A stretch of DNA of 33,516 bases from Chara braunii (GCA_003427395.1 BFEA01000042.1:1495236-1528751), one strand, 5' to 3'. Positions 1 through 9,061 are shown, counted from the first letter of the stretch. Notes: generated by a model from the sequence alone, not told the origin. Translations and numbers: made by a program.

Positions 1-244
1 CGACAGACGCTGAATATTTGATAACCGTGGAAAGGAAGTTTGAGGGTTCTATTTTTAATACTGCTGTATACATTCCACAATCGTTGTGCGTAGTCCGTCC
101 AAGGCTGCTACGTCTACTGATACGTTTCGTCATTGTCTACTGTGCTTTTAGGTTCGAAGACAGCACGAATGTCCAATAATGAGTAGCCGCAGCGAGGGTT
201 GCCGAAACGTTTCTCTGCCGTTGACACAGCAGGCGTAAGGGATA
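1..244. other. Unassigned left edge
   Basis: I see no gene, repeat or RNA in these bases. They lead into the ATG of the DUF7869-type relic and could hold its promoter or the terminal repeat of its parent element, but no terminal inverted repeat can be recognised. Confidence 0.4.
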
Positions 245-916
245 ATGCCTCCTGCGATTGTTATCAGCTGCGAGAGTCGCTCCCCGACCTCACCGCTCAC
301 ACCGTCCAAGCGTGGCGCGGGGCCACTCTACCCCATTAGGCCGTGGAAACGAAACGACGTCTGTGTGCCACATTTGCTTACCTCTAATAATGTCGTCCGT
401 CGTCTCAGTCTTTACGACATAATGAACAATGTTCTTCCTGTATGTGGGCATGGCCCACAAACCGTTGACCGTGGACACCCTGTGACGGATAAACCAACTG
501 CTGATTCGGTTACTGAACAAGATGGCGAACAACACAGTCAGAAGTTTGAGGAGGCAGATTGCGTTTACGAGGTACGGTGCACTCCTCCGTCGCATCTAGT
601 GTCGCCGACAAGAAGCGCTGACACTTGCGACCATCCGCGACCTCCGTTGACCGGAGGGCAAGGGAAGCGAAAATACACATACAGGAATAGGAAAAGAGGA
701 TGTAGCGAGTCCACGTCCGCCTTCGAGCGCCGATGCAGTCTTGAGGATTGCGAAACAATTTTGAAAAAAAGATGTTGCAGTAAATCTGGATGCCTTCAAC
801 GGCTGACCGCGCACGACATTAAGAAATGTAGACGTGAGTACCGTGCGCTTAGAGGTCGCGATAGTCGCAGGTGGTGGATATCTAAATTGCAAAACTTCAC
901 CTCTCTTGTTGACTAG
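245..916 (+). pseudogene. N-terminal Cys-rich part of the DUF7869-type relic
   Basis: This 223-codon stretch is mostly low-conservation, basic and serine-rich. Its last 60 residues carry the recognisable part: a CC...C cluster followed by a helix-like Lys/Arg-rich stretch with WW near the end, which is how DUF7869-type proteins usually begin. It is in the same frame as the segment from 917 to about 1690, separated only by TAG codons at 914 and 968, so it belongs to the same gene rather than being a separate one. The ATG at 245 is the first in frame. Assignment rests on memory of the family pattern. Confidence 0.55.
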
Positions 917-1634
917 AAACCATCCGTGAAACCAATAGTGCAATTGCGCACGATCTGCGTTAACGCCTAGTGCCTCATTTTAGGGATTGGGCGTAATACG
1001 TTGAAACGACACATAGACGATGTCGGCGACGGAATGATGGATGTCGCTCACGGCCATGAAGAGCGCCCTAAGACGAGCGTGAGATACGCTATTACGTGGT
1101 CGGCATTTGAAGACATCATCCTCAACGAATCAGACCCGATGCCGAACCAAACAGAGACGGGCCCGCTTTTTGAGATTCGAAACCGCATCCGTCTTCCTTC
1201 CGCGTATGCCACGAAGAGAGATGTGCATCAGAGCATCGAAAGAAGACTTCAAAAAATCGGTGTCGCTTGCTCGTCGTATAAGGTCTTCGGCAAAATGTAG
1301 CGTGACTTTTTCTGGCAGGTTCGTCTAGCTCGAGCTACCGATCACGCGAGGTGCAACGAGTGTATTAGTTTGACCACTCGCATCGAAGGCGCCCTCCCGG
1401 GCCCAAGGCGCCAACTCGTGGCGCAACATAAATACCATTTAGCTCTTCACAAAGCGCATCGCAAACTCTACAGCGTTTGGTCGGCGGAGTCGCAGTTCAA
1501 AAAGAGAGGGAGCTTGTGCATCATCATAGACAGGATGGATCAGGCTAAAACAACGATTCCCCATGCCGCGCGCAGGCGGTTGTCGAAAGAAATGGCGAAC
1601 AACACTATGATGAAAACAAACCTCACCGGTCTGA

Positions 1635-2333
1635 TTGCGCATGGCAGGAATCCCTCGCTCTTTGTTCACACCTGGTTCCCATACTTTGTCGCACGGTTCG
1701 AATTCCGTAGTCACATCGATTGCGATGTTGCTTAGAGAGGTGCAGGCGCGAGATGGGGAGTTCCCTCCTCTGTTGAGGGTGCAAGCGGATAACTGTGGTG
1801 GTCAGAACAAGAATAGATATGTGTTTGCCTTCCTTGCGTTGTTGGTGAAGTTCGGTATATTCAAGGAGGTCCTAATGGGATTCATGATTGTCGGTCACAC
1901 CCACACGGACATCGACGCAAAGTTCAGTTTGTTTGCCAGGAAACTCAGCGGTTGTGAATCTTGTGATGCTTACACCATGGATGAGCTGTTCTCCGTGCTG
2001 CAACGTTCTTGTGAGGAGCCGGTAGATTGCACGCATATCACGGAGATGGTAGACTGGAAAACCACTGTGTCCCCTTACCTTGATCCAACGATTTCCGGTC
2101 ACTCCACGCCACACCTTTTCAAATTTTACATGGATGGGGATAACCCTGCGATGGTGTACAAAGAGTATTGCAACAAAAAAGGTGGGAGCCTAAGACGGGG
2201 CCTGTGTACTGGTTCAAAAGGAATAAGGACAACAGTTGGGCAGAACCGGAATGGGGGTTCCAGCCTTGCCGTGAGTTGCCCAATCCGAATTGTGGCGACT
2301 TCGTTAGCGGCAAGGCAGGGCTACGGCTCCTGA
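1635..2333 (+). pseudogene. DUF7869 core domain fragment
   Basis: The core of the family lies here from about 1690 to 2175. It contains GSNSVVTSI, then the diagnostic DNCGGQNKNR about 40 residues later, an aliphatic helix, and GHTHTDIDAKFS. The Asp of DNCGGQ and the His/Asp of HTHTDID are the invariant polar residues of the family. The true frame enters from the preceding frame near 1690, so the first 18 or so codons of this open frame and its last 50 codons (after about 2180) are out-of-frame shadow. No start codon of its own is implied. Confidence 0.75.
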
Positions 2334-3040
2334 TGAAATCTTGGGAAGATAAGATTCACGAATTGGAAACCCAATCTATAGAGGACAGGCAACTGAAAAA
2401 TGACAGATTGCAATACTGGAAAGATCGCCTGTACGAGTTCGATTGCATTGAAGCCGAGGAGACGGGGACAGTCCCTCTTTCGACGGCATTCTGGCCGAAC
2501 CCAAGGGCTGACAAAGCTGACTTTGAGCCCGTAGCTGCTCGCAAGCTGGCGGTGCCCGCGAGAAAACCGTGTTTCGTGGGTCACAAGAAAGATGCTCCTA
2601 AACCAGAATTTGACCCTTGCGTGGCGGTCGACGTTGACTATTTCGTCGTGCTAAGGGCTCCGGACGACCACGTCGCGCAAGGGTGCACGTTCTGGGTGGG
2701 GCGAGTCCAGAAGAAGGACGAAGGCCGCGTCCTTGTTCAGTATTGGAAGCCTTGTGGCCGCGAGCGTAATCTACGTGAGATGTATTCAAACNCATGGAAC
2801 AAGAATTGGAGGGTGGAGATTGAGTCTGAGCCCGGATGGCAGGACTTGAAAAGCGTTGCTTGGGCTTGGGCAAGCAACAAACGGTCGGCAGCCGGGATGA
2901 GAATCCGAAAGANCGATGCCATGAAGNCACAACAATCACTCGCCGCTGCCGACACACTCGTTTGTCCCGACATGCTGGCTCACGCCGATGAAGCATCCTC
3001 GTCTTCCATGTACCTGTCGGGACAAGAAGACGAGGACTGA
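2168..3040 (+). pseudogene. C-terminal part of the DUF7869-type relic
   Basis: After the A-run at 2173-2180 the coding frame continues with RWEPKTGPVYWFK, matching the usual way the family passes from the core into its tail. Around 2640-2800 a small beta-rich segment reads FWVGRV...VLVQYWKP...Y...W, similar to the SH3/chromo-like tails seen in relatives. The tail ends in an acidic, Ser-rich stretch (EDED). Three single N bases interrupt codons at 2792, 2933 and 2947. The stop is TGA at 3038-3040. Confidence 0.65.
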
Positions 3041-3110
3041 TCGTCTTCATCTTCGTCGTAAGTCGGTGTCGCGATCTCGACACGACGATCAAAATTATCT
3101 TAGACAAACG

Positions 3111-3420
3111 TGGGAGCGTCGTTTTGGAAACACCACACCCTCTCCGCTCCCCTGCGGCTCCCTCCCCAATTCAACACAGGGAGGGGGGTACGGCGTTTTC
3201 GAAACGCCATACCCCATCGACACTGTCTCTGTGTAGGGACGGAACGAGTACGGCGTTTTCGAAACGCCGTACCGCCCTCCTGTTGTCGAAAAGCGGAGAG
3301 GGGCGGCAGTCATGGGGTTGTCGAAACGCCTCGCCCGTGGGCGCTCTTCGCGTGTGGGGCCAGGGTACGGCGTTTCGGGAACGCCGTACCCCCTCGGCTG
3401 ATTCTCCTAACGCCATGCCC
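3111..3420. repeat. Array of GGCGTTT/AAACGCC hairpins
   Basis: Several copies of one palindromic unit sit within 300 bases just after the DUF7869-type relic. The best copies are at 3187-3213 (one C-A mismatch), 3248-3272 (perfect 11-bp arms) and 3364-3390 (TCGGG loop). Degenerate copies lie at about 3112-3135, 3281-3296 and 3314-3336. The stem core is GGCGTTT-TCG-AAACGCC flanked by GTAC on both sides, and G-runs/C-runs extend some stems. Open frames crossing it repeat peptides such as VSKTPY and FRNAVP in several frames, which reflects the DNA repeat and not a protein. Confidence 0.85.
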
Positions 3421-3822
3421 CCCTCTTTCCTGATTTAGGAGACTCCGCGTTGTAGCCGCTAGCGCGGTGAGCGGCCAGTAATTGGCAGACGCATGGAAAC
3501 TGAACGCTCGGAGGGTGGAAATAGAGTCATTGTAGAAGTGATAATGGCTGTAGTGCAAATCTCTTTGTGTGCTGACATTACTGCGTGTACACGCTCGCTT
3601 GTTGTTATTGTTGCGTGTATGAGTTCGCTTACCGTCCGCTGACATGTGTCGTTTGCCATTATTGTCATCAGGCATATCGGTAGTGTAGTTTGTCGCCGCG
3701 GATATTTCGGGGTATGGACGAGGACCGCAGTCTGAGTAACATTGCAAGTGCGTGGGGAACACCTTTTACGCTATGTCGAATGTATTCCGCATCGTTACAC
3801 GCAACAAATGATTGCAGTCAGT
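3421..3822. other. Spacer before the family cluster
   Basis: No gene or clear repeat is visible. It separates the hairpin array from the first gene of the cluster. A TTGCAG at 3812-3817, a few bases before the ATG at 3823, could be a 3' splice site, but it is weak evidence. Confidence 0.35.
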
Positions 3823-4467
3823 ATGGGCACCAGCGACGAGACATCCTTTTGTCCCACGTTTGACTTGTGGTCTCCGCATCTGCAACGCAAACTCTCGAGG
3901 ATGGCGAAGACATGTGATCGAGATGGCCAGTATTGGAAACTCGGTGCGCCACGGTGGAATAATTTTTTTTACGGATGCGGATCGATATATGACCGATATA
4001 GGGCATGCACTTATGGAAAAATATTCTGCATTGCATTTGAGGCACGTCACGGGTTGACGTATTGTTGTACGCGTATCGAGCGACAAAAGACGAGGCACGA
4101 TCTAATGCATGAGATGGATTGTGCCATGTTCTGCATGGAAAACGCATTGTCTCGGCACGCCCACCGTTTCTGTAATGTCATTCGAGATGCGATGATAAAG
4201 TTTGTAGGGCGGAGGACATCAATTGCCGGAACAGTTGCTATGAAGGTGCTACACTCTTCCAACGCCGTCGGAACCAACATATACCTGAAGAAGACTAAAA
4301 TAAAAAACATTGTCGATGTGAAACACTTGTTTCGGCGCATGAACGGGACATACAGATACGTGTCACACGCCATGACGGGCAACGTTGCGGGAGGTCAGAA
4401 GAAAAGAAAAACAATACCCTATGTGACTGAAGATCACGAGGAGTTGGACAAGAATGAAGTGGCGTAA
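3823..4467 (+). CDS. Short divergent member of the DPW/SYCxVR family
   Basis: The open frame extends left to 3742 with no ATG before 3808; I prefer the ATG at 3823 because the peptide then begins MGTS, like the MSSTS and MTSTS starts of the downstream relatives. No known domain is recognised. Its middle and C-terminal parts can be matched to the second half of the downstream family: LWSPHLQRKL against the PRTW segment, LTYCCTRI against SYCCVRL, and NVIRDAMIKFVG against DIRDCIGKSL. The N-terminal DPW half is absent. The basic C-terminus ends in an acidic tail. The stop at 4465-4467 overlaps the next open frame by 14 bases. Confidence 0.5.
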   Translation: MGTSDETSFCPTFDLWSPHLQRKLSRMAKTCDRDGQYWKLGAPRWNNFFYGCGSIYDRYRACTYGKIFCIAFEARHGLTYCCTRIERQKTRHDLMHEMDCAMFCMENALSRHAHRFCNVIRDAMIKFVGRRTSIAGTVAMKVLHSSNAVGTNIYLKKTKIKNIVDVKHLFRRMNGTYRYVSHAMTGNVAGGQKKRKTIPYVTEDHEELDKNEVA

Positions 4468-4555
4468 GATAGTTTCAATACCCATTGCAAGCATGCTTAC
4501 GGTTGTGTATGTGTTGTATACAGAAGTTGTATCACGTGATCCTTCAAGTGGCACG

Positions 4556-5428
4556 ATGGACAACGACCACAACAAGCGTCTGCGTCGATTGGACGACGAC
4601 ACGAAGTTGAGGATAGTAGAGGCACTTCGAGTCGATCCATGGTTGAGCGTCCTGCCATGGCGAGCAAGAGTTGGGAACTGGAGGGAAAGCGATTGGGATA
4701 TTGCAATGATAGAATGTCCATGGGCACACGATTTCAGATTTGCTAACGAGATGGAATGGGGCCGACTCATCGAAATATGTCATGCCTCCCTGCAAACAGC
4801 GTACGTACCAAATTACGCAGACATTCACTGAATGTACGACCACGCGGACACTTATGACCCAGTGGTATCTGCTACGAGCCAAGATTCGAACAACGAGTGT
4901 TGCGAAGAGGACGGAGCAATCTCTTGCAAGATCGTAAGGACATTACCTCGCACATGGCCGAAGCGGTTCAGAAACGAGCTGCGAAGGTGTGGAGGATTGT
5001 GCAACAAAATCGCATCTTACCTCGTGCGGAATGAAGCGGAGACAATCGGTCAGCGTATATCTTACTGCTCAGTACGGATTTCCTTAAACGATGCCGATTT
5101 ATGCAGAGTCAATTGTGTAGCATGCACAGCCAAGGGCGGGAGGTTAGTAGAGGCAAGATGCGAAGCAATGTGGAGTGCAGAGGAGTGCGACAATTCAGTG
5201 TTTAATGTTAAAGAGTCGGTCGAAGAAGTAGAGGACAAAATATGCACCGTGAGAGATGCTATCGGCATCGCTCTCGCTGGTACGCACAGCTTCGTGACTA
5301 TGACATATATATCGTCATTCGATAGGGACGACGATGATGAGCCCGAGGGTTTGAAAACGCTCACGTTCGGCTCACCCCTGTACGGTTTGTATAGTTATGA
5401 ACGCAAACGTGTTCCGCGCATAGTCTGA
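4556..5428 (+). pseudogene. Diverged family member with one internal stop
   Basis: One frame runs from the ATG at 4556 (peptide MDNDHN; the frame also has an upstream ATG at 4454) to TGA at 5426-5428, broken by a TGA at 4829-4831. It carries the family motifs in order: VDPWLSVLPW, NW..SDW, ECPWAHDFRFAN, EWG.LI, then after the stop PRTW, ISYCSVRI, CVACTAKGGRLVE, VRDAIGIALAG and SFVTMTYISSF. Motif order and spacing match the copies downstream though overall similarity is low. The stop falls in a poorly conserved linker, so the gene could be two adjacent genes (another ATG follows at 4832), a readthrough product or a recent pseudogene. Function unknown. Confidence 0.6.
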
Positions 5429-5693
5429 GATGATTAGATGGTTTGGCATACCTGAACATGTATCATAAGCGAGAGCTAGGAATTGAGAAAGTGTCGTTCT
5501 ATTAGGCTCGAGAATGACACTTAATGCATGGTGTGGTGATTGTACAATATTCGTACACCAAAGTGTACAGGGATACTCGTCTACCTTGATGCATGGCATT
5601 AGCAATTAGAAAATNTATTTCGACAAGCGACGAAGATGACACATCGCACGTCCGTTTGTATCGTTCGCGTGTGTGCGATATGTAGGGTGTGTA
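5429..5693. other. Upstream spacer of family copy 1, duplicated downstream
   Basis: From about 5500 onward this spacer is closely similar to 6685-6880. Shared landmarks are the palindrome at 5541-5557, GATACTCGTC, CTTGATGCATG, ATTAGCAATTAG and TGTAGGG. It is the likely promoter and leader region of the copy. Confidence 0.6.
5541..5557. promoter_or_regulatory. TGTAC-N7-GTACA palindrome upstream of copy 1
   Basis: The site reads TGTACAATATTCGTACA, with 5-base arms and a 7-base centre, about 137 bases upstream of the ATG. A half-site-like GTGTACAG follows at 5563-5570. An identical 17-mer lies upstream of copy 2. A role as a dimeric protein-binding site is inference from symmetry and conservation. 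Confidence 0.35.
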
Positions 5694-6670
5694 ATGTCGT
5701 CCACATCGGCAACAAGCGAAACTATGAGTTCGGAGGAACACTCGCTCTTAGCGCAGCCATTTCCTCCTTGTGCGAAATCGGTGCGGCATCACAACGGTAA
5801 AACGTGGCTCACCGGAGAAGTGCGCTTAGAGGAGTTCGAAGAGGACCCATGGATGACCGTCGTCCCATACATCAACCGCCCTCTTGACAGATGGCTCGAT
5901 GGTAATTGGAAGGCGATGGAGTCTGCATGCCCTTGGGCAAGCCATTACAAGTTTGGTAATATGTTAGAGTTCGGGAACCTTGTTCCATTGCCCGAAAGTG
6001 TCATGAAGTCGAAGTTCCTCATCCGCGTGCGTGAGCGGGGCTACGTGGAGCGATGTAACAGCCGCCTTGACTGCGAGTACNTCACATCCTCGCCACGCAC
6101 TTGGGGAAGTGCACAAAAGCAAGAGTTGGTGGATTGCGCTCGTCANNGTAAATTCTTGTAACAGTACCCACTCCGGTGCCCAGGGACTTATCCGCAAGCT
6201 ATGTCATATTGTTGTGTGCGATTGACTATTAGCGGATGTCCTTTGGCCAGAGTGCTATGTGTGGCTTCTGCAAACAAAGTAGGAAGCTCGTGGATGCAGT
6301 TGTGTGTGTTTCACGCAACGAGTTGCGTATGGATAGGTGGAGGTTCATTGCAGTGTCGTATCGTTGCGGTCCAAATGGGCAGTCGGATGTGGTGATAGCG
6401 GGTCAGGTCAGAGATTATCCATTGTGGCACGAAGTGGAACAAAAAGTGTTCGACATACGAGACAGCATAGGAAAATCGTTAGCATGACCAGGGGGGGTTG
6501 TTAGGATGAAATACACGTCTGTGTTTTCGGAGATTGCGACGGTCGAGCACCCACAAAATCACGTATATGGATCGTCTATGAATGTTATGTATGGCTTCGG
6601 CCCACGACCTCGTCCTCAGGAGAAGCCGTATTTCACCAGATCCAGACGAGCTCTTAGACAGCGTGCTTAG
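5694..6670 (+). pseudogene. Family copy 1, inactivated
   Basis: This copy aligns along its full length with copy 2 at 6853-7857. It starts MSSTSATSET at 5694 and contains EEDPWMTVVPY, ACPWASHYKFGN, EFGNL, PRTW, YPQAMSYCCVRL, CVASANK and FGPRPRP. It is broken in three ways: TAA at 6159-6161 where copy 2 has GAA (just after two N bases), loss of one A in the AAAA run near 6280 giving a frameshift, and TGA at 6485-6487 where copy 2 has CGA. The final stop would be TAG at 6668-6670. The damage is recent, because the DNA match to copy 2 is otherwise high. Confidence 0.75.
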
Positions 6671-6726
6671 GGGATAGTGTAGTTTTAGTAGGCTGAGGAA
6701 CGAAAGTTGAAGCACGGTGTGGTTAT

Positions 6727-6743
6727 TGTACAATATTCGTACA
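6727..6743. promoter_or_regulatory. TGTAC-N7-GTACA palindrome upstream of copy 2
   Basis: This is identical over 17 bases to the site at 5541-5557 although flanking bases differ (CACCAAAGTGTACAG against CACAAAAGTATATAG). Preservation of the palindrome while neighbours changed hints at function, but the duplication is young enough for chance to explain it. Confidence 0.35.
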
Positions 6744-6852
6744 CAAAAGTATATAGCTATACTCGTCAACCTTGATGCATGACATTAGCAATTAGGAAAT
6801 GTATTTCGACAAGTGAAGAAGATGATAAATTGGACGACCGTTTGTATCGTTC

Positions 6853-7857
6853 ATGTGTGTGCGATTTGTAGGGTGTGTGATCTCGTCGATAACTTCAACA
6901 AGCGGCACAATACGTTCAAGGGGACACCCGCTCTTATCGATGCCGTTTCCTCCATGTGCTAAATCAGTGCGACATGACAACGGTAAAACGTGGCTCGACG
7001 GCGATGTTCGCATAGAGGACTTCGAAGAGGACCCATGGATGACCGTCGTCCCATACATCAACCGCCCTCTTGACGGGTGGCTCGATACTCATTGGAAGGG
7101 CATAAAGTCCGCATGCCCTTGGGCTAGCCATTACAAGTTTGCTAACATGTTGGAGTTCGGGAACCTCATTCCGTTGCCCGATAGTGTCATGAAGTCCAAG
7201 TTCCTCATCCGCGTGCGTGAGCGAGGCAACGTTGATCGATGTCGCAGTCGCCTCGACTGTGAGTACATGACATGCTCGCCACGAACATGGACATATGCAA
7301 AGAAGGAAGAGTTGATGGAATGCGCTCGTCACTGTCCATTCATAGAACAGTACCCGCTCCGGGGCCCAGGGACTTATCCACAAGCAGTGTCATATTGTTG
7401 CGTGCGATTGTACATTACCGGTCGTACTTTGGCGAGAGAGCTATGTGTGGCTTCTGCGAACAAAAGTAGGAAGCTCGTGGATGTCGTTGTGTGTGTTTCA
7501 ACCAACGAGTTGGGTACGGGTAGCTCTAGGTTCATTGCAGTGCCGTATCGCCGCGGTCCAAATGGGCAGTCGGATTTGATGATAACAGGTCAAGTCGGAG
7601 AGTATTCAATGTGGCATGAGGTGGAAGAAAAAGTGTCCGATATAAGAGACTGCATAGGGAAATCGTTACCACGACCAGGGGGTTTTGTTAGAATGAAATA
7701 CATATCTGTATTTTCGGAGATTGCAATGGTCGAGCACCCGCGGATTCACGTATATGGATCATCTATGAATGTTATGTATGGTTTCGGGCCACGACCTCGT
7801 CCTCAGGAGAAGCCGTATTTCACCAGGACCGGACTGGTTCTCAGACAGCGTGCTTAG
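6853..7857 (+). CDS. Family copy 2, intact open frame (334 codons)
   Basis: This is the only full-length open member of the cluster and defines the family. In order it has a Ser/Thr-rich leader, FPPCAKSVRHDN, EEDPWMTVVPY, two spaced Trp (GWLDTHW), ACPWASHYKFAN, EFGNLIPLP, a basic RVRERG segment, PRTW, a Cys/His pair in CARHC, YPQAVSYCCVRL, CVASANKSRKLVD, SDIRDCIGKSL, GGFVRMKYISVF and GSSMNVMYGFG. No membrane segment, signal peptide or known catalytic motif is visible. The codon matching the copy 1 start (ATG) is ATC here, so translation must begin at the upstream ATG 6853 or at a later in-frame ATG (MPFPPC, about 6940). Stop TAG at 7855-7857. Function unknown. Confidence 0.65.
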   Translation: MCVRFVGCVISSITSTSGTIRSRGHPLLSMPFPPCAKSVRHDNGKTWLDGDVRIEDFEEDPWMTVVPYINRPLDGWLDTHWKGIKSACPWASHYKFANMLEFGNLIPLPDSVMKSKFLIRVRERGNVDRCRSRLDCEYMTCSPRTWTYAKKEELMECARHCPFIEQYPLRGPGTYPQAVSYCCVRLYITGRTLARELCVASANKSRKLVDVVVCVSTNELGTGSSRFIAVPYRRGPNGQSDLMITGQVGEYSMWHEVEEKVSDIRDCIGKSLPRPGGFVRMKYISVFSEIAMVEHPRIHVYGSSMNVMYGFGPRPRPQEKPYFTRTGLVLRQRA

Positions 7858-8090
7858 GGGAAAAAATAATGAAAATCAGAATCAGGCAAGACGGAGGAAA
7901 TTTGATGGAAAAAAAAAAAAAAAGTGATACACAGGGGGAGGGAAACGAATAGATGGTGACGCACAATTACGAATGTTTCATCGATGGAAGTTGTGAAAGA
8001 GGTAAAAGTTGTATCACAGGCATATGGTAACGTGTTCATGCATAAACGTGCATGCATTGGTTAACTTGCGTGCAATGTGTAGGGCGAAAA
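7858..8090. other. Spacer between copies 2 and 3
   Basis: The first part is A-rich with a 15-base A run at 7909-7923. The last part keeps the TGTAGGG element at 8078-8084 ahead of the next ATG, but the TGTAC palindrome of the other two copies is missing. Confidence 0.4.
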
Positions 8091-9061
8091 ATGACGTCGA
8101 CAAGCCTCAATGGAAGGCCCGAGGGACACGTGAGCTCCTCAAAACCATTTCCTCCTTGTGTGAAATCGATGCGGCATTATAACGGTCACACTTGGCTCCA
8201 TGAAGCAACAAGAGAGGAATTCGAAGAGGACCCTTGGATGACCGTCGTACCGTACATGAATCAACATCTTGACAAGTGGTGCGATGGTAATTGGAACGCG
8301 ATGGAGTTAGCGATCCGCCCTTGGGCAAGCCAGTACAAGTTCGCCAATATGTTGGAGTTTGGGCAGCTCATCCCAGTGCCTGATGATCTCCTGAAGCCAA
8401 TTTTCCTCACCCGCCTACGTAAGGAATACCGCCAAATCGACCGCTACAACAGTCGCTTAGACGTCTGGTACGTCACGAGTTCGCCACGAACTTGGCGAAA
8501 TGCGCAGAAACAAGAGTTGGTGGACGTGGCTCGTCATTGTTCTTTCTTGGAGCAGTACCCACTCCGTAGCCCGGGAATATATCCACAAGCTTTGTCCTAC
8601 TGTTGTGTGCGGTTCAGTTTTACCGATGTGATTTCGCAAGAGTGCTTTGTGTAGCTTCTGCAAACAAAAGTAGGAAACTCGTGGATGTCGTCGTGCGTGC
8701 ATCACGGAATGAGATACGTTTTCAGAGGCAAGAAGGATGGTGGTTGCCCAATCGCCACGGTGAAGATGGGCGGACAGATTTGGCGATAGCAGGTCAGGTG
8801 CATAATGTAAAGCCTTGGCAGCAACTGGAAGAGAGAGTGATTGTCATACGCGATGCGATAGGCAATTCCTTAGCACGACCAGGGGGGTTTGTTAGGCTGA
8901 AATACATGTCCGTATTTTCGGACGACGCAACGGACAAGGAACCGCAGATCCACGTATATGGATCGTCAATGAATGCTATGTATGGTTTCGGTCGGCAACC
9001 TCGTTCACAGAAAACCCCTTACGTCACAAGATCCGGACATGTTAGCAGACCTCCTTCCTAA
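8091..9061 (+). pseudogene. Family copy 3, single frameshift
   Basis: The copy begins MTSTSLNGRP at 8091 and follows copy 2 throughout: EEDPWMTVVPY, RPWASQYKFAN, EFGQLIPVP, PRTW, YPQALSYCCVRF, CVASANKSRKLVD, VIRDAIGNSLARPGG, GSSMNAMYGFG. The frame is lost near 8627, where one base is missing relative to copies 1 and 2, giving a stop at 8652-8654; the second half continues in the next frame to TAA at 9059-9061. Apart from that one base the gene is fully open, so sequencing error or a very recent mutation are both possible. It is more diverged from copy 2 than copy 1 is, including a one-residue insertion before RPWA. Confidence 0.7.

Larger units (their letters stand above)
245..3040 (+). pseudogene. 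Broken DUF7869-type transposase-like gene
   Basis: The reading frame from the ATG at 245 to the TGA at 3038-3040 carries the usual parts of this widespread eukaryotic family, in order: a Cys-rich basic N-terminal region, a CxxC-type segment, an IDRMDQ segment, the core QADNCGGQNKNRYVF followed by GFMIVGHTHTDID, and a C-terminal FWVGRV/VQYWKP segment. The family is of uncertain function; the conserved acidic and His residues are often read as a nuclease or transposase-like fold, which is inference. The gene is dead as written. TAG stops lie in frame at 914-916, 968-970 and 1298-1300. The frame moves by one base near 1690 and returns near the A-run at 2173-2180. Small introns could remove some stops but not explain both frameshifts. 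Sequencing error in the A-run is possible for the second one. Confidence 0.75.
5500..7860 (+). repeat. Tandem gene duplication, about 1,186 bp unit
   Basis: Copy 1 with its upstream region (about 5500-6684) and copy 2 with its upstream region (about 6685-7860) form a head-to-tail duplication. The palindromes at 5541 and 6727 are 1,186 bases apart, and so are the TGTAGGG sites at 5681 and 6867. The unit includes gene plus promoter, so each copy would have been expressed independently. Confidence 0.8.

Noticed and set aside
245-3040. Genetic code with TAG read as sense
   Set aside because: Frameshifts show the gene is decayed, and the open family copy at 6853 ends normally at TAG.
3095-3438. 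Several open frames with repeated VSKTPY/FRNAVP peptides
   Set aside because: Present in multiple frames on both strands; produced by the hairpin DNA repeat.
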